Assembly (NCBI RefSeq): GCF_018100925.1
Contig: NZ_JAGJEH010000004.1
Location: 434,001-498,000 of the forward strand
Direction of reading: 5' to 3'
Source of the DNA: Pseudoalteromonas luteoviolacea
GTDB lineage: Bacteria; Pseudomonadota; Gammaproteobacteria; Enterobacterales; Alteromonadaceae
Length of the DNA stretch: 64,000 bases
The first letter of the stretch is position 1; the number at the start of each line of letters is the position of its first letter. Positions 46,150 to 55,582 of this stretch are shown in pieces. Both the position numbers and the translations under genes were made by a program. A model generated the notes under the pieces. The model saw only the letters and a list, made by a program, of their open reading frames with translations. It ran no database searches and had not been told where the DNA came from.

Positions 46150-46464
46150 TTAAGCTCGGCCACCAGTAATTTTATTTGCCCTACCTTCTTCTTTTGCTTT
46201 GTCTGCTCTTCGGCGTCTCGCTTCTTTTGGATCAGCAATTAACGGTCTGTATATCTCGATGCGGTCTCCCTCTCTAACCACCTGATGTAGCTTGACCGTT
46301 CTATTCCATATCCCCAAGCTGAGATTAGTTGGATCTATCTCGGGGCATTGGTCCAGTATCCCTGACTGCATCACAACATGCTCAGCTGAGGTCCCTTCGG
46401 CTACATCTACGGTTAGGCACGTGGCTTTATCAGGTAGCGCAAATACAACTTCAACCTTAATCAT
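46150..46464 (-). CDS. rnfH: RnfH / RatB family ubiquitin-like protein
   Basis: A 104-aa UPF0125 protein of beta-grasp fold. The N-terminal VEVVFALPDKATCLTVDV and RVEIYRPL-like RIEIYRPLIADPKEARRRRA are family signatures, ending in a basic tail. It abuts ratA without a gap, the universal ratA-rnfH pair opposite smpB. Biochemical role uncertain. Confidence 0.92.
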   Translation of the reverse strand: MIKVEVVFALPDKATCLTVDVAEGTSAEHVVMQSGILDQCPEIDPTNLSLGIWNRTVKLHQVVREGDRIEIYRPLIADPKEARRRRADKAKEEGRANKITGGRA

Positions 46465-46899
46465 TTACCTAGCTCCATAAACCGACTTAGCGCGTTTAGT
46501 AAACGCAGCCACCATATTTTTAGCAACTTCATTAAAAACCTTACCAAAAGCAAGCTCTATCAGTTTGCTGGCAAATTCGAATTCTAACTTTAAATTGACC
46601 TTACAGGCATGTTCATCCAATTCAACAAACTCCCAGTAGCCTTGCAAAGATTTAAAAGGACCATCAACAAGCTGCATTTTCACTCGATTGCCTTCAAATT
46701 GATTTTTAGTTGTGAACCACTTAGTCAGACCAGCCTTTGATATTTCTAAACTCGCCGTCATTTCATCATGTGAACTACTTAGCACTTTCGCGCCAGAGCA
46801 GTTAGGTAAGAAATCAGGGTAAGCATTTACATCATTGACCAGATCAAACATCTCTTGTGTGCTGTACATCACCAATGCACTTTTTTCTACTTGTGGCAT
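46465..46899 (-). CDS. ratA: RatA family START-domain protein (CoQ10-binding-like)
   Basis: A 144-aa protein with the SRPBCC/START fold: MYSTQEMFDLVNDVNAYPDF opening, GLTKWFTTKNQFEGNRVKMQ and GPFKSLQGYWEF, the family core, closing KNMVAAFTKRAKSVYG. Homologues bind ubiquinone or, in E. coli, were reported to block ribosome association. First of the ratA-rnfH pair, divergent from smpB with 141 bp between. Confidence 0.9.
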   Translation of the reverse strand: MPQVEKSALVMYSTQEMFDLVNDVNAYPDFLPNCSGAKVLSSSHDEMTASLEISKAGLTKWFTTKNQFEGNRVKMQLVDGPFKSLQGYWEFVELDEHACKVNLKLEFEFASKLIELAFGKVFNEVAKNMVAAFTKRAKSVYGAR

Positions 46900-47040
46900 A
46901 CGTTCTCCAAACTTTACTGGCCCAATTTTACCAAGCTTTTAAAGATTTATCTTGTTTGCAGCCCCACTGTGAGCGAAAATATGCCATAAAAATTAAATAA
47001 CACTGTTTTCCCATTCGATTTGTAGGTAGACTAAGCCATT

Positions 47041-47520
47041 ATGGCAAAGAAAAAATCAAATAAATCAACGAGCAATACCATAGCGCTGAACAAAAAAGCA
47101 CGCCATGAGTATTTTTTACACGATAAGTTCGAAGCAGGTATGGAACTACAAGGCTGGGAAGTTAAAAGCATCCGCGCTGGTAAGGTTAATATCTCAGAGA
47201 CTTATATTCATCTAAAAGACGGTGAGGCATTTTTGCTAGGCAGTCAGATACAGCCATTAAACAGCGCCTCGACCCACGTGATCTGTGATCCACTTCGCTA
47301 TCGTAAACTGTTACTCAACAAACGAGAAATTGATAGACTGATTGGTGCAACCGAGCGAGACGGCTTCTCTTTAGTTGCAACAGCAATGTACTGGAAAAAG
47401 TGCTGGGTTAAACTCGAGTTTCATTTAGCCAAAGGTAAAAAGATGCACGATAAGCGTGCTGATATTAAAGACAGAGATTGGTCGCGAGACAAAGAGCGAT
47501 TAATGAAGCACAAAGTTTAA
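47041..47520 (+). CDS. smpB: SsrA-binding protein SmpB
   Basis: A 159-aa tmRNA partner for trans-translation. Signatures: [59 protein letters not shown]-type [13 protein letters not shown], and a basic tail [10 protein letters not shown]. The tmRNA gene often found nearby is not in this window. Divergent from ratA. Confidence 0.96.
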   Translation: MAKKKSNKSTSNTIALNKKARHEYFLHDKFEAGMELQGWEVKSIRAGKVNISETYIHLKDGEAFLLGSQIQPLNSASTHVICDPLRYRKLLLNKREIDRLIGATERDGFSLVATAMYWKKCWVKLEFHLAKGKKMHDKRADIKDRDWSRDKERLMKHKV

Positions 47521-47535
47521 AATACGCACTAATTT

Positions 47536-47558
47536 ACAGCCTAATTACCTTAGGCTGT
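47536..47558 (+). terminator. Probable terminator hairpin after smpB
   Basis: Perfect 9-bp stem ACAGCCTAA (47536-47544) and TTAGGCTGT (47550-47558), 5-nt loop, 16 bp after the smpB stop, between convergent genes. No U-run follows, so efficiency is uncertain. Confidence 0.55.
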
Positions 47559-47581
47559 ATGTGAGTTTGGCTTTCACTGTT

Positions 47582-48088
47582 TTAGGATAAAATTGCCCCA
47601 GTTTTAGCATTTATTGTTAAAACGGCCTCTGTTTTTGGATCTTTAATTTTTGCCGTTTCTTTATTAACTAGTGCGCTGCGAGGCACCTGGATTTTACTAC
47701 CCGTATCAGGATTTACTACGATTAGGAATCGAGAGGCTTTTTGCGCGATTTCCTTTGCACCTTGGTTTTTGACAAAGTGGATATCTAACGTCATTCCCGC
47801 CGTTACACCAGCAGTGGCCGACACTCTAAAGTTATTAATTTCATACTGAGAGTTGCTAGCAAGTAAATCGTTATCAATGTCTTCAACGGTTTTTACTGAT
47901 GCCTTGGTAAAGTCCTTTACCTTATTCATGACCGAAATATCTTTTAGGTTGTCTTTTGCATCCGTTGCTTTTTGTTTTATAGAAGCCGTTAACTCCTCAC
48001 CTTTTTCCTTTATATTAACACCCACTTGGCTATTCCCTTCCTCATCCGTAAAGTTTTTTGTTGCTGTTTCTTTTAATTTATTGAACAT
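47582..48088 (-). CDS. Hypothetical 168-aa protein beside the calcium-repeat protein
   Basis: Not recognised. No signal peptide. Residues about 1-80 are charged, Lys/Glu-rich and amphipathic (LKETATKNFTDEEGNSQVGV, ELTASIKQKATDAKDNLKD), like apolipoprotein- or LEA-type helices. The C-terminal half (about 85-168) has alternating strand-like residues with small turns (VNPDTGSKIQVPRSALVNKE). It starts 16 bp after the 13-residue repeat gene and shares its strand, so they form a two-gene operon. Confidence 0.7.
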   Translation of the reverse strand: MFNKLKETATKNFTDEEGNSQVGVNIKEKGEELTASIKQKATDAKDNLKDISVMNKVKDFTKASVKTVEDIDNDLLASNSQYEINNFRVSATAGVTAGMTLDIHFVKNQGAKEIAQKASRFLIVVNPDTGSKIQVPRSALVNKETAKIKDPKTEAVLTINAKTGAILS

Positions 48089-48104
48089 ATCTTATTCCCT
48101 AAAT

Positions 48105-48542
48105 TTAATAATCGTCAAATCCGTCGTCTTCAATAATCATGGTATCTGCTTCACCGTCAAAGTCAGTGTCAGCAATAATGGCGTCAACATCTCCGTCACC
48201 ATCAAGGTCCATTGCCACTGCGTCTATGACGCCATCTCCATCGGTATCCATTGCGACAGTATCTATGATGCCATCTCCATCTGTATCAACACCGACGGTA
48301 TCTACATATCCATCGCCATCGGAATCTATCGCCACGGCGTCAACAACACTATCACCATCTTCATCAATCATCACGGTGTCAACATAACCGTCTCCATCGG
48401 TATCTATCGCCACGGTGTCAACAATGCCATCACCATCTTGATCAATTCCTACGGTATCAATATAGCCGTCACCATCTATATCGGCGACAACTCCATCACT
48501 GATACCATCTCCATCAACATCTACTTCGTATATATCTTCCAT
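48105..48542 (-). CDS. Cytoplasmic acidic protein of ten 13-residue calcium-binding-type repeats
   Basis: Start set at ATG 48542 (AAAGGGA 5 nt upstream); a longer frame adds 20 unsupported residues. The 145-aa protein is MEDIYEV, then ten repeats of form DxDGDGxxDxVxx (13 residues each), then EDDGFDDY. The pattern is that of thrombospondin type-3 or EF-hand-loop calcium sites (DxDxDG). Repeats 5 and 10 deviate (GDS and DFDGEA). There is no signal peptide or anchor, unlike most such proteins, so cytoplasmic Ca2+ or metal binding is inferred. Confidence 0.8.
   Translation of the reverse strand: MEDIYEVDVDGDGISDGVVADIDGDGYIDTVGIDQDGDGIVDTVAIDTDGDGYVDTVMIDEDGDSVVDAVAIDSDGDGYVDTVGVDTDGDGIIDTVAMDTDGDGVIDAVAMDLDGDGDVDAIIADTDFDGEADTMIIEDDGFDDY
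48132..48521. repeat. Ten tandem 39-bp coding repeats
   Basis: 390 bp in ten in-frame 39-bp units. On the plus strand units contain recurring words such as CCATCTCC, CATCACC and GTATCTA. Units are clearly divergent at third positions, so they are older than a recent slippage event. Confidence 0.85.
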
Positions 48543-48695
48543 AATTATCCCTTTCACGATAGTGTACATTTTATATGCACAAGTATTTTCTAGCACAGTC
48601 AAATTTATTATTCAACAGATCAAAAAATAGTAATAAATATATTTATATATAAGGGATTAGACCGATAGAAAGGTAGATTTTGGGGCATAAAACGC

Positions 48696-48719
48696 AAAAA
48701 AGCCCCGCAGGGCTTTTTT
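48696..48719. terminator. Rho-independent terminator of fabB
   Basis: AAAAAAGCCC, loop CGCA, GGGCTTTTTT, with an A-tract on one side and T-tract on the other, so it works on both strands. It lies 20 bp past the fabB stop. Confidence 0.92.
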
Positions 48720-48739
48720 ATATAAAAGCTACGAGTGAA

Positions 48740-49954
48740 TTAGCTTTTGTATTTTTGAACGACTAGTGTGGCGTTAGTTCCACCAAAACCAAAGCTGTTT
48801 GACATAACAGTATTTAGTTCAACATCACGGCGCTCAGTTACAATGTCTAAGCCTTTAGCTTCTTCATCTAATTCATCAATATTGATAGAAGGTGTGATGA
48901 AGTTATTTTCAAGCATTAATACAGAGTAAATCGCTTCGTGTACGCCAGCTGCACCCAAAGCGTGACCCGTCATCGCTTTTGTTGCACTGATCGCTGGTGA
49001 CTTCTCACCAAATAGCTCTTGGATCGCGCCTAGCTCTTTCACGTCACCAACAGGTGTTGAAGTACCGTGAGTATTTAGGTAATCAATCTCACCATCGACA
49101 GTAGCCATTGCTTGTTTCATACAGCGCACAGCGCCCTCACCTGATGGTGCAACCATGTCGTAACCATCTGAAGTCGCACCATAGCCTACGATTTCACCGT
49201 AAATGTGCGCGCCACGAGCCAATGCATGCTCAAGCTCTTCGATAACCATGATACCGCCGCCACCAGAGATAACGAAACCGTCTCGGTTTGCATCATAAGT
49301 ACGAGATGCTTTTTCTGGCTCTTCGTTGTACTTAGTTGATAATGCACCCATGGCGTCAAATTCCATTGCCAGTGTCCAGTGAAGTTCTTCACCACCACCC
49401 GCAAAAATGACGTCTTGTTTGCCTAGTTGAATTTGCTCAACCGCGTGACCAACACAGTGTGCAGATGTAGCACATGCTGAGCTAATCGAGTAGTTAACGC
49501 CTTTTATTTTAAATGGTGTTGCTAGACATGCAGATGTTGTACTCGCCATAGTACGCGGTACCATGTAAGGACCTACACGCTTAACACCACGCTCACGTAA
49601 AATATCAGCAGCTTCTACCTGGTATTTAGAAGAACCACCACCAGAACCAACTACAAGGCCAGTACGTTCATTCGAAACTTGATCTTCTGATAAACCAGAG
49701 TCTTCAATAGCCTGAGCCATCGCGATATACGAGTATGCAGCTGCGTCACCCATAAAGCGGTGCGCTTTACGGTCAACTAGTGCCTTAACATCAATATCAA
49801 TTTTACCTGACACATTGCTGCGTAAATTCATGTCAGCAAACTCTTGGTTAAAAGCAATACCACTTTTACCCGCTTTCAAAGATTCTAATACTTCTTGCTT
49901 GTTGTTACCGATGCTTGAAACAACACCGATCCCCGTAATTACGGCTCTTCTCAT
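48740..49954 (-). CDS. fabB: 3-oxoacyl-ACP synthase I (beta-ketoacyl-ACP synthase)
   Basis: A 404-aa condensing enzyme needed for unsaturated fatty acid elongation. The Cys-His-His site is Cys161 ([10 protein letters not shown]), His296 ([11 protein letters not shown]) and His331 (TGHALGAAG), with Lys326 ([10 protein letters not shown]). FabB rather than FabF is indicated by [20 protein letters not shown] and the overall length. Upstream sites resemble FadR and FabR operators, which fits dual control seen in E. coli. fabA is not in the window. Confidence 0.95.
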   Translation of the reverse strand: MRRAVITGIGVVSSIGNNKQEVLESLKAGKSGIAFNQEFADMNLRSNVSGKIDIDVKALVDRKAHRFMGDAAAYSYIAMAQAIEDSGLSEDQVSNERTGLVVGSGGGSSKYQVEAADILRERGVKRVGPYMVPRTMASTTSACLATPFKIKGVNYSISSACATSAHCVGHAVEQIQLGKQDVIFAGGGEELHWTLAMEFDAMGALSTKYNEEPEKASRTYDANRDGFVISGGGGIMVIEELEHALARGAHIYGEIVGYGATSDGYDMVAPSGEGAVRCMKQAMATVDGEIDYLNTHGTSTPVGDVKELGAIQELFGEKSPAISATKAMTGHALGAAGVHEAIYSVLMLENNFITPSINIDELDEEAKGLDIVTERRDVELNTVMSNSFGFGGTNATLVVQKYKS

Positions 49955-50006
49955 GGGTAATTCCCTTAGGACTTAAAAAATTTAGGTGTATTCTACGCGC
50001 AAAAGA

Positions 50007-50046
50007 CTGATCAAGTGGTCAGCTTTCCAGCGTACACACGTACTCT
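50007..50046 (-). promoter_or_regulatory. FadR-like and FabR-like sites upstream of fabB
   Basis: CTGATCAAGTGGTCAG (50007-50022) resembles the E. coli fabA/fabB FadR-type site. AGCGTACACACGTACTCT (50029-50046) resembles the FabR palindrome with AGCGTAC half-sites (6 of 7 symmetric). Together they lie 53-92 bp upstream of the fabB start, the same order of two adjacent sites as in E. coli fabA. By motif likeness only. Confidence 0.55.
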
Positions 50047-50135
50047 GAACTGATATTTGCAAAAATGCAACGGACTAATGCAAATAAAACCAGTAAAATA
50101 CTTGTCATCAATGAGCATTATACCAACGTATTTCT

Positions 50136-52121
50136 ATGATAAGTAACGCACAAATTCATTTTAACGATTCTGGCACACCTGTCGCCGATAATTTTGATGA
50201 CGTTTATTTCTCCAACGATGACGGCTTAGCAGAGTCAAATTATGTTTTCTTTGAACAAAATGGTCTACATGAACGATTTAAGAGCCACCCAAGAAAACAC
50301 TTTGTTGTCGCTGAAACAGGCTTTGGCACAGGCTTGAACTTTCTAAATACTTGGGCTCGTTTTAAGCAAAGCGCGCACAACAATAGCGTTGAACGTCTTT
50401 ATTTTATGTCGTTCGAAAAATTCCCTATCAAGTTGAGTGACCTCAAACAGGCACTAGAAGCCTGGCCTACACTGGCGCCACTCTCTAAACAATTGTGTGA
50501 GCAATACCCAATGGCATTGCAAGGATGCCATCGACTAGAATTTGATCAGGGCCGTGTAGTACTCGACTTGTGGTTTGGAGATGTGCAAAACTCATTGCCA
50601 CAAATTGCATACCAGCGCAAAGGCATTGTCGATGCGTGGTACTTAGATGGGTTCGCACCAAGTAAAAACCCCGATATGTGGCAACAAACTCTATTTGATT
50701 CAATGGCTCACTTGAGCCAGGAGAATGCAACTTTTGCCACATTTACCGCTGCAGGCTTTGTCCGAAGGGGCTTACAAAGTGCAGGATTTGAGTGCAAAAA
50801 GGTGAAAGGCTATGGCCGTAAACGAGAAATGGTCGTCGGTACACTTATCGCCACTACGGAGCATGCAACTACGCCACAGTACTATCAACAAGACGCTGCT
50901 ACGCTTTCACAGGTTGCGGTCATAGGAGGCGGTATCGCGAGCAGTTGTCTTAAGTATCACCTTGCCAAACGAGGTATCAAAACACACTTATTTTGTGAAG
51001 ATGATGCCCTTGCAAAGGGCGCTTCTCACAATCTACAAGGTGCAGTTTATCCAAACTTACAAAGCGAATATGGTATTCCATCCGAATTTTATGCTCATAG
51101 TTTTTTGTATGCGAGACGCTTTTATGAACAGCTGATCAAAGCAGGCCATGTATTTGACCATCAGTGGTGTGGCGTTTTACTCCAAAGCGTTAACGATAGT
51201 AAAAAAGCACAACATGAAAAGTTGGCTGCGAGCAAAGTTTTTCCAGAACAATTGATACGTTCAGTAGATAGCGTAGAGGCTCAATCTATCTCTAGTATCG
51301 ACACGCCATATGGCGGCCTATTTATTGAGCAAGGGGGCTGGGTAAGCCCTGTACAACTTACAAAATCAGTTTTTGACGCAGCTGAATCTCTAACGCCAGG
51401 CGAAAACCAATTTGCTATTCACATAGAGCAACTAGAACGCAAGCCCGATGGTTGGTATCTAACGTCAAACAAACAAACATTTGGCCCGTATTCTGATGTT
51501 TTTGTTTGTGCAGGCGAGCACAGCGACAGATTCGAGCAAACCAAAGATATTGGTATTCACGGTGTGAGAGGTCAAGTCTCTCATATCCATGAAGGGGTCG
51601 CCTCTTCAAAACTTTCCACTGTGTTATGCCACAAAGGTTACTTCACCCCTAGTCAGGACGGATTGCATTGCATGGGGGCAACGTTTGAAAAACACAGTAA
51701 ATCAAGAGCGGTCACCGAACAAGACAATGTCACTAACCGCCAACAACTAGCAGGGTTCTATGAAGGTACTGAGTTTGATAAAAGCCTTGGCAGTATTGAC
51801 AGTGCCAAGGCCGCTGTAAGGTGTTGTTTTAACGATCACACTCCCATGATTGGGCAAGTGCAAGACAAATCGGACTTATTACAAGCTTATGACAACATCA
51901 AACGCGGTAAGTTTTATGACTTCACCCCTCAAGTGATGCCTCATAAAGGATTACATATTGCCACTGGCTTTGGCGCCAGAGGGTTATGTACAGCACCACT
52001 TGTGACCGAGCATTTGGTTGCAAGTTTATTTCAAGAACCACTGCCTTTTAGTGAGCGAGTACATGAGGCTTTGCATCCAGCTCGCCTCACGATAAGAGAT
52101 ATGATCCGAAATAAAATATAG
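50136..52121 (+). CDS. mnmC: Bifunctional tRNA mnm5s2U34 biosynthesis protein MnmC
   Basis: A 661-aa fusion completing mnm5s2U at the tRNA wobble position. The N-terminal methyltransferase (MnmD) has the SAM motif ETGFGTGLNFL (60-70) and DGFAPSKNPDMW (171-182). The C-terminal FAD oxidase (MnmC1) begins with AVIGGGIASS (261-270), followed by GASHNLQGAVYPNL. Length equals the family norm. Divergent from fabB; converges on motY. Confidence 0.95.
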   Translation: MISNAQIHFNDSGTPVADNFDDVYFSNDDGLAESNYVFFEQNGLHERFKSHPRKHFVVAETGFGTGLNFLNTWARFKQSAHNNSVERLYFMSFEKFPIKLSDLKQALEAWPTLAPLSKQLCEQYPMALQGCHRLEFDQGRVVLDLWFGDVQNSLPQIAYQRKGIVDAWYLDGFAPSKNPDMWQQTLFDSMAHLSQENATFATFTAAGFVRRGLQSAGFECKKVKGYGRKREMVVGTLIATTEHATTPQYYQQDAATLSQVAVIGGGIASSCLKYHLAKRGIKTHLFCEDDALAKGASHNLQGAVYPNLQSEYGIPSEFYAHSFLYARRFYEQLIKAGHVFDHQWCGVLLQSVNDSKKAQHEKLAASKVFPEQLIRSVDSVEAQSISSIDTPYGGLFIEQGGWVSPVQLTKSVFDAAESLTPGENQFAIHIEQLERKPDGWYLTSNKQTFGPYSDVFVCAGEHSDRFEQTKDIGIHGVRGQVSHIHEGVASSKLSTVLCHKGYFTPSQDGLHCMGATFEKHSKSRAVTEQDNVTNRQQLAGFYEGTEFDKSLGSIDSAKAAVRCCFNDHTPMIGQVQDKSDLLQAYDNIKRGKFYDFTPQVMPHKGLHIATGFGARGLCTAPLVTEHLVASLFQEPLPFSERVHEALHPARLTIRDMIRNKI

Positions 52122-52134
52122 CTTCATGTAGTCC

Positions 52135-52159
52135 CCAAGCCCGCGCTATCAGGGCTTGG
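52135..52159. terminator. Hairpin shared by converging mnmC and motY ends
   Basis: CCAAGCCC (52135-52142) pairs with GGGCTTGG (52152-52159), loop of 9. The second arm overlaps the motY stop codon. There is no U-run, so it may act only as an RNA 3' end. Confidence 0.4.
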
Positions 52160-53033
52160 AGATTTGAATGATCACACGTCGGTTGGCCTCTCGGCCAATT
52201 GGAGTTGTATTAACTGCAACATGGCGCTTTTCACCAAAGCCTTCTGTCATGATTTTCTCGGCTGGCACGCCTTTGCTCGCCATGTACTCTTTAATTGCCA
52301 TGGCACGCTTTTTCGAAAGGTTTAAGTTTACATTGGTTCCGCCGTAGCTGTCTGAATAGGCAGATATATAAATTGAGTCAATATCTGGATCATTATTCAA
52401 ATACTCTCCAATCATATCGAGGCGTTTGCGCGAAGAGCTGGTTAAATCACTTGAGTTTTTACGGTAATTCATCACCACAAAAGCAATGTCTTCGAAGCTA
52501 TAAGGTAATAGGTTGTCTCTGCACTGCAAAAAGTCCCAATAAGATTTCTTGAAGTTGACCGAGGACAAAGCGACGGAAATTTGATCTTGCTTATTGTGCC
52601 AATCTTGATAATAAAAAGTAGGCTGATAACCTTTTTCCAACTCTGTCAGCATTTCCCAAGCAACGGGGTTCGATAGCTCACCATCAAACTTTTTAAGTAA
52701 TGCCATTTTCCCCATTGAGCGAGCTGGTAGACCTGCCCGCCAGCTTGGCGGCACCGATTCAAGGCCTGCAAAATCGTAATCTTCCGGTCGGATCACCATA
52801 TCAAGATTGAAAGTGAGATCTTTATTTTTACTGGCCGTTGCACTAAATACAGCTTCTCCATAGTAGGGAACCATGTGAGAGAGTGTGCAAGATAATCGAG
52901 TCGTCCTATCAACCATCCATTTAGAGTCATCGACAGTGGCACTATACTGCCGCATCGCACCATTTGCACTGGTAGCTAACACAAGCGTCATGACGACCGC
53001 TAACGTATTGAAATATAGCTTCACTTTTCTCAC
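52149..53033 (-). CDS. motY: Sodium-type flagellar motor protein MotY
   Basis: A 294-aa T-ring component of the Na+-driven polar flagellar motor. A signal peptide (about 1-26) leads to the MotY-specific N-domain (TRLSCTLSHMVPYYGEAVFS, PPSWRAGLPARSMGKM, LLPYSFEDIAFVVMNYR). The C-terminal OmpA-like peptidoglycan-binding domain follows (SAYSDSYGGTNVNLNLSKKR, GFGEKRHVAVN, GREANRRVIIQI). Vibrio MotY is 293 aa and also adjoins rnt. Implies a polar Na+ motor. Confidence 0.92.
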   Translation of the reverse strand: MRKVKLYFNTLAVVMTLVLATSANGAMRQYSATVDDSKWMVDRTTRLSCTLSHMVPYYGEAVFSATASKNKDLTFNLDMVIRPEDYDFAGLESVPPSWRAGLPARSMGKMALLKKFDGELSNPVAWEMLTELEKGYQPTFYYQDWHNKQDQISVALSSVNFKKSYWDFLQCRDNLLPYSFEDIAFVVMNYRKNSSDLTSSSRKRLDMIGEYLNNDPDIDSIYISAYSDSYGGTNVNLNLSKKRAMAIKEYMASKGVPAEKIMTEGFGEKRHVAVNTTPIGREANRRVIIQISKP

Positions 53034-53234
53034 TCCAAGTCTATTAAGCCAAAAACAGACTTTATTTTTGTGCCTTCATTCTGATTCAACTTACAAATAA
53101 GCAATAAACATACCGAATCTTTGTGCCAATAAGTCGACTCCACTAAAAATATATTAAGGATCCGTCGATCCCAATTAGCATCTTATCTCATGATCAGTAT
53201 AATAGGCGCCTCATTTTAGAAATCCAAGTTTATC

Positions 53235-53900
53235 ATGGCAGAACAAGAGCAAACCCTATTCGCAAAACGCTTCAGAGGCTTTTTCCCAGTTGTAATAGAT
53301 GTTGAGACCGCAGGGTTCAATAAAGAAACAGATGCCCTATTGGAAATAGCGGTCAGCTTGTTAAAAATGGACGATAACGGTGAGCTCAGCATTGATAACA
53401 CAATTCACTTCCATGTTGCACCATTTGAAGGCGCCAATATTGAGCAATCTGCAATTGAGTTTAACGGAATAGATCCATTTTCAGAGCTACGTGGTGCAGT
53501 TGAAGAGTGCGAAGCAATCAAAGAAATTTGCAAAGCAGTTAGAAAAGCGCAAAAAGACGCTGGTTGTCAGCGCTCTGTCATCGTTGCACATAACGCGGCA
53601 TTTGATCATGGCTTTTTAAACGCAGCTATCGAACGAAACAATATCAAGCGCACACCTTTTCATCCGTTTGTTAGCTTTGATACCACCTCATTGTCTGGCC
53701 TTGCACTAGGGCAAACTGTGCTGGCCAAAGCATGTCGCGCGGCAGGTATTGAATTTGACAACTCCCAAGCACACTCAGCACTTTACGATACAGAACGCAC
53801 AGCCGAACTATTTTGTTACATCGTAAACAAATGGCAGGCACTTGGTGGGTGGCCGCTACCTCAAATAGACCAAGGTAGTGACCAAGAAGAACAAAGCTAG
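53235..53900 (+). CDS. rnt: Ribonuclease T
   Basis: A 221-aa 3'-5' exoribonuclease that trims tRNA ends and other small RNAs. DEDDh motifs are Exo[21 protein letters not shown] (Asp and Glu), Exo[17 protein letters not shown], and Exo[18 protein letters not shown]. Divergent from motY, as in vibrios. A terminator follows. Confidence 0.95.
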   Translation: MAEQEQTLFAKRFRGFFPVVIDVETAGFNKETDALLEIAVSLLKMDDNGELSIDNTIHFHVAPFEGANIEQSAIEFNGIDPFSELRGAVEECEAIKEICKAVRKAQKDAGCQRSVIVAHNAAFDHGFLNAAIERNNIKRTPFHPFVSFDTTSLSGLALGQTVLAKACRAAGIEFDNSQAHSALYDTERTAELFCYIVNKWQALGGWPLPQIDQGSDQEEQS

Positions 53901-53924
53901 TTGAAGCTTGGAAATTACACAGCT

Positions 53925-53951
53925 AAAAAAAGCAGCCTAAGCTGCTTTTTT
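53925..53951. terminator. Bidirectional terminator between rnt and the DUF342 gene
   Basis: A-tract plus GCAGC stem (53925-53936), loop CTAA, GCTGCTTTTTT (53941-53951). Serves both converging genes. Confidence 0.9.
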
Positions 53952-55582
53952 CAATTCTGGAACTCTTGCGTTATTTTTCCAGCGTCTAATTTAACTGAAT
54001 GAGGTGGGTAGATCCTTGAAAAAGAACGACTATCCTTTGCGATTGTCAGTTCTATACCCGGATGCATCAGCTCATTTACTTTAACTCGGCTCAATTTAAC
54101 CAATCGAAGTAGCTTCTGTGCCACTAGTTTACAATTTCGAACGTTGCGTTTGTAATGCGCATCTAAACGCTGTTCTGTAACAGCAAGCTTTTTCAAATAG
54201 TTATCGCGCTTATCTGACGCAGGCGTTTTTTTCGCTTTTACTTGGGCTCGCTTAACTGCCAAAATTTTATCCGACAACAATTTATCAAGCTCTTTAAACT
54301 CTTTTTCTTTTTTCTTTAAATCATACCAGTCTTGAGCAAGGACAATTCTTGTTCTAGTGCCTGAGGGCGCGCCAACTTCACCTGCTTCAATACGCATCGC
54401 ATTATAAACGTTGCCGCCTATAAGTTTGCCACGCGGCGTGTCTCCCTTACCAACTCGGATCAAACGCTTAGATTTCAAATCACAATGCAGCGCCTGACGC
54501 TCGATAAATAAATCTTGTTCAGATTCTATATGGCAATATTGCCCGTAACCCACAGAAATAGTCCGCTTGGCTTTAATAATGCAAGAAAAATCTTCTCCAT
54601 CGAGGCGTTTTCTGCCAATCGCACCTAACATAACAGTCACCGCACTGTCACTTTCTAAGTGCGCTGACTCAACAAAACCAATGACAGTTATGTCACCTGA
54701 GGCTTTAATTTTCATGCCATCTTTAACATCACCGCTAACAACGACACTACCATCGAATTCAATATGGCCGGTTGTGACATCTACGTTGTCGTAGCATAAA
54801 ACATCATCAACTCGCATCCCTCGAGGAACCGCTACAGGCACACCTTTAGCGTCAGCGATTAACAAATTAGGGTCTTCTGGGCTAATTTTTGTGCCTTCAG
54901 AAACCTGCAATGTGAAATCTTTGCCCGGTTTAGGCTCTAATACATCACCAAACACTGAAAAGCCTTTCTCTCCTGGAGTAGGAGGGACTCGCTTCATTAG
55001 CGGACTGCCCGGTTTGACGGTGATAATGGCACCTAAGTCACGCATATCTACTTTGCCACCAGACTTTTCCTGTGGGCTAAGTATGCGGTCTTGCGCTGTC
55101 ATGCATAACCTTACAAATCTGGCATCTGTGCCGTCTTTTGCACGGACACCATGAGCTACGATCCCTGAATACACACTCCCTGGAGATTGCTCAAACTGCT
55201 GCCCCAAAAAGGTGTCTAGCGCCCTTTCATTGATCCCCTTAACCACGCCCGCATCGGTCAATGCATCTCTCGCTTCATCAATCGTTATTAACTTACCGCC
55301 TCTCGCGGTTGTTAAACGCGCTTCCGCAAGCATATTGTTTTCTTCAACACGAATAGAAATTGAAGCGTCAACTGCCCTAGCAACAATTAACAAATCCTTC
55401 TCTCTATCATCAGAGGGAGAAAATAATTGACCAATATTGGCATGAATGACATCAAAGTCGGCATAAGAAGACTGCTCCAGCATTTCAACTAGCTGTGCAG
55501 CACTAGCGGGAAACCCCGTGTGCGCAGGATGTTCCTTTAAAGAAACATACCCAGACTCCTCATCAAATTGAAACAAAGACAT
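53951..55582 (-). CDS. DUF342 (FapA-like) polymer-forming protein
   Basis: A 543-aa cytosolic protein with the FapA layout: N-terminal region, then a central parallel beta-helix of DUF342 (about 180-400; SPLMKRVPPTPGEKGFSVFG, GHIEFDGSVVVSGDVKDGMK, KASGDITVIGFVESAHLESD), then a coiled-coil tail (KKKEKEFKELDKLL and ELMHPGIELTI). ATG 55582 has AGGAAGG 5 nt upstream; a GTG one codon earlier is possible. Members are linked to flagellar or polar localisation in several bacteria; here function is unassigned. Confidence 0.85.
   Translation of the reverse strand: MSLFQFDEESGYVSLKEHPAHTGFPASAAQLVEMLEQSSYADFDVIHANIGQLFSPSDDREKDLLIVARAVDASISIRVEENNMLAEARLTTARGGKLITIDEARDALTDAGVVKGINERALDTFLGQQFEQSPGSVYSGIVAHGVRAKDGTDARFVRLCMTAQDRILSPQEKSGGKVDMRDLGAIITVKPGSPLMKRVPPTPGEKGFSVFGDVLEPKPGKDFTLQVSEGTKISPEDPNLLIADAKGVPVAVPRGMRVDDVLCYDNVDVTTGHIEFDGSVVVSGDVKDGMKIKASGDITVIGFVESAHLESDSAVTVMLGAIGRKRLDGEDFSCIIKAKRTISVGYGQYCHIESEQDLFIERQALHCDLKSKRLIRVGKGDTPRGKLIGGNVYNAMRIEAGEVGAPSGTRTRIVLAQDWYDLKKKEKEFKELDKLLSDKILAVKRAQVKAKKTPASDKRDNYLKKLAVTEQRLDAHYKRNVRNCKLVAQKLLRLVKLSRVKVNELMHPGIELTIAKDSRSFSRIYPPHSVKLDAGKITQEFQN

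Noticed and set aside
47521..47581. tmRNA (ssrA) gene next to smpB
   Set aside because: The spacer is too short and lacks tRNA-like or tag-peptide sequence.
48132..48521. CRISPR-like tandem array
   Set aside because: The units are contiguous in-frame 39-bp coding repeats without spacers and translate to a calcium-type repeat protein.
47853..48593. Long plus-strand open frame opposite the repeat protein and its neighbour
   Set aside because: It runs across two minus-strand genes, reflects their GAC/GAT-rich antisense composition, and has no ribosome site; the minus-strand proteins have clear repeats and a start.
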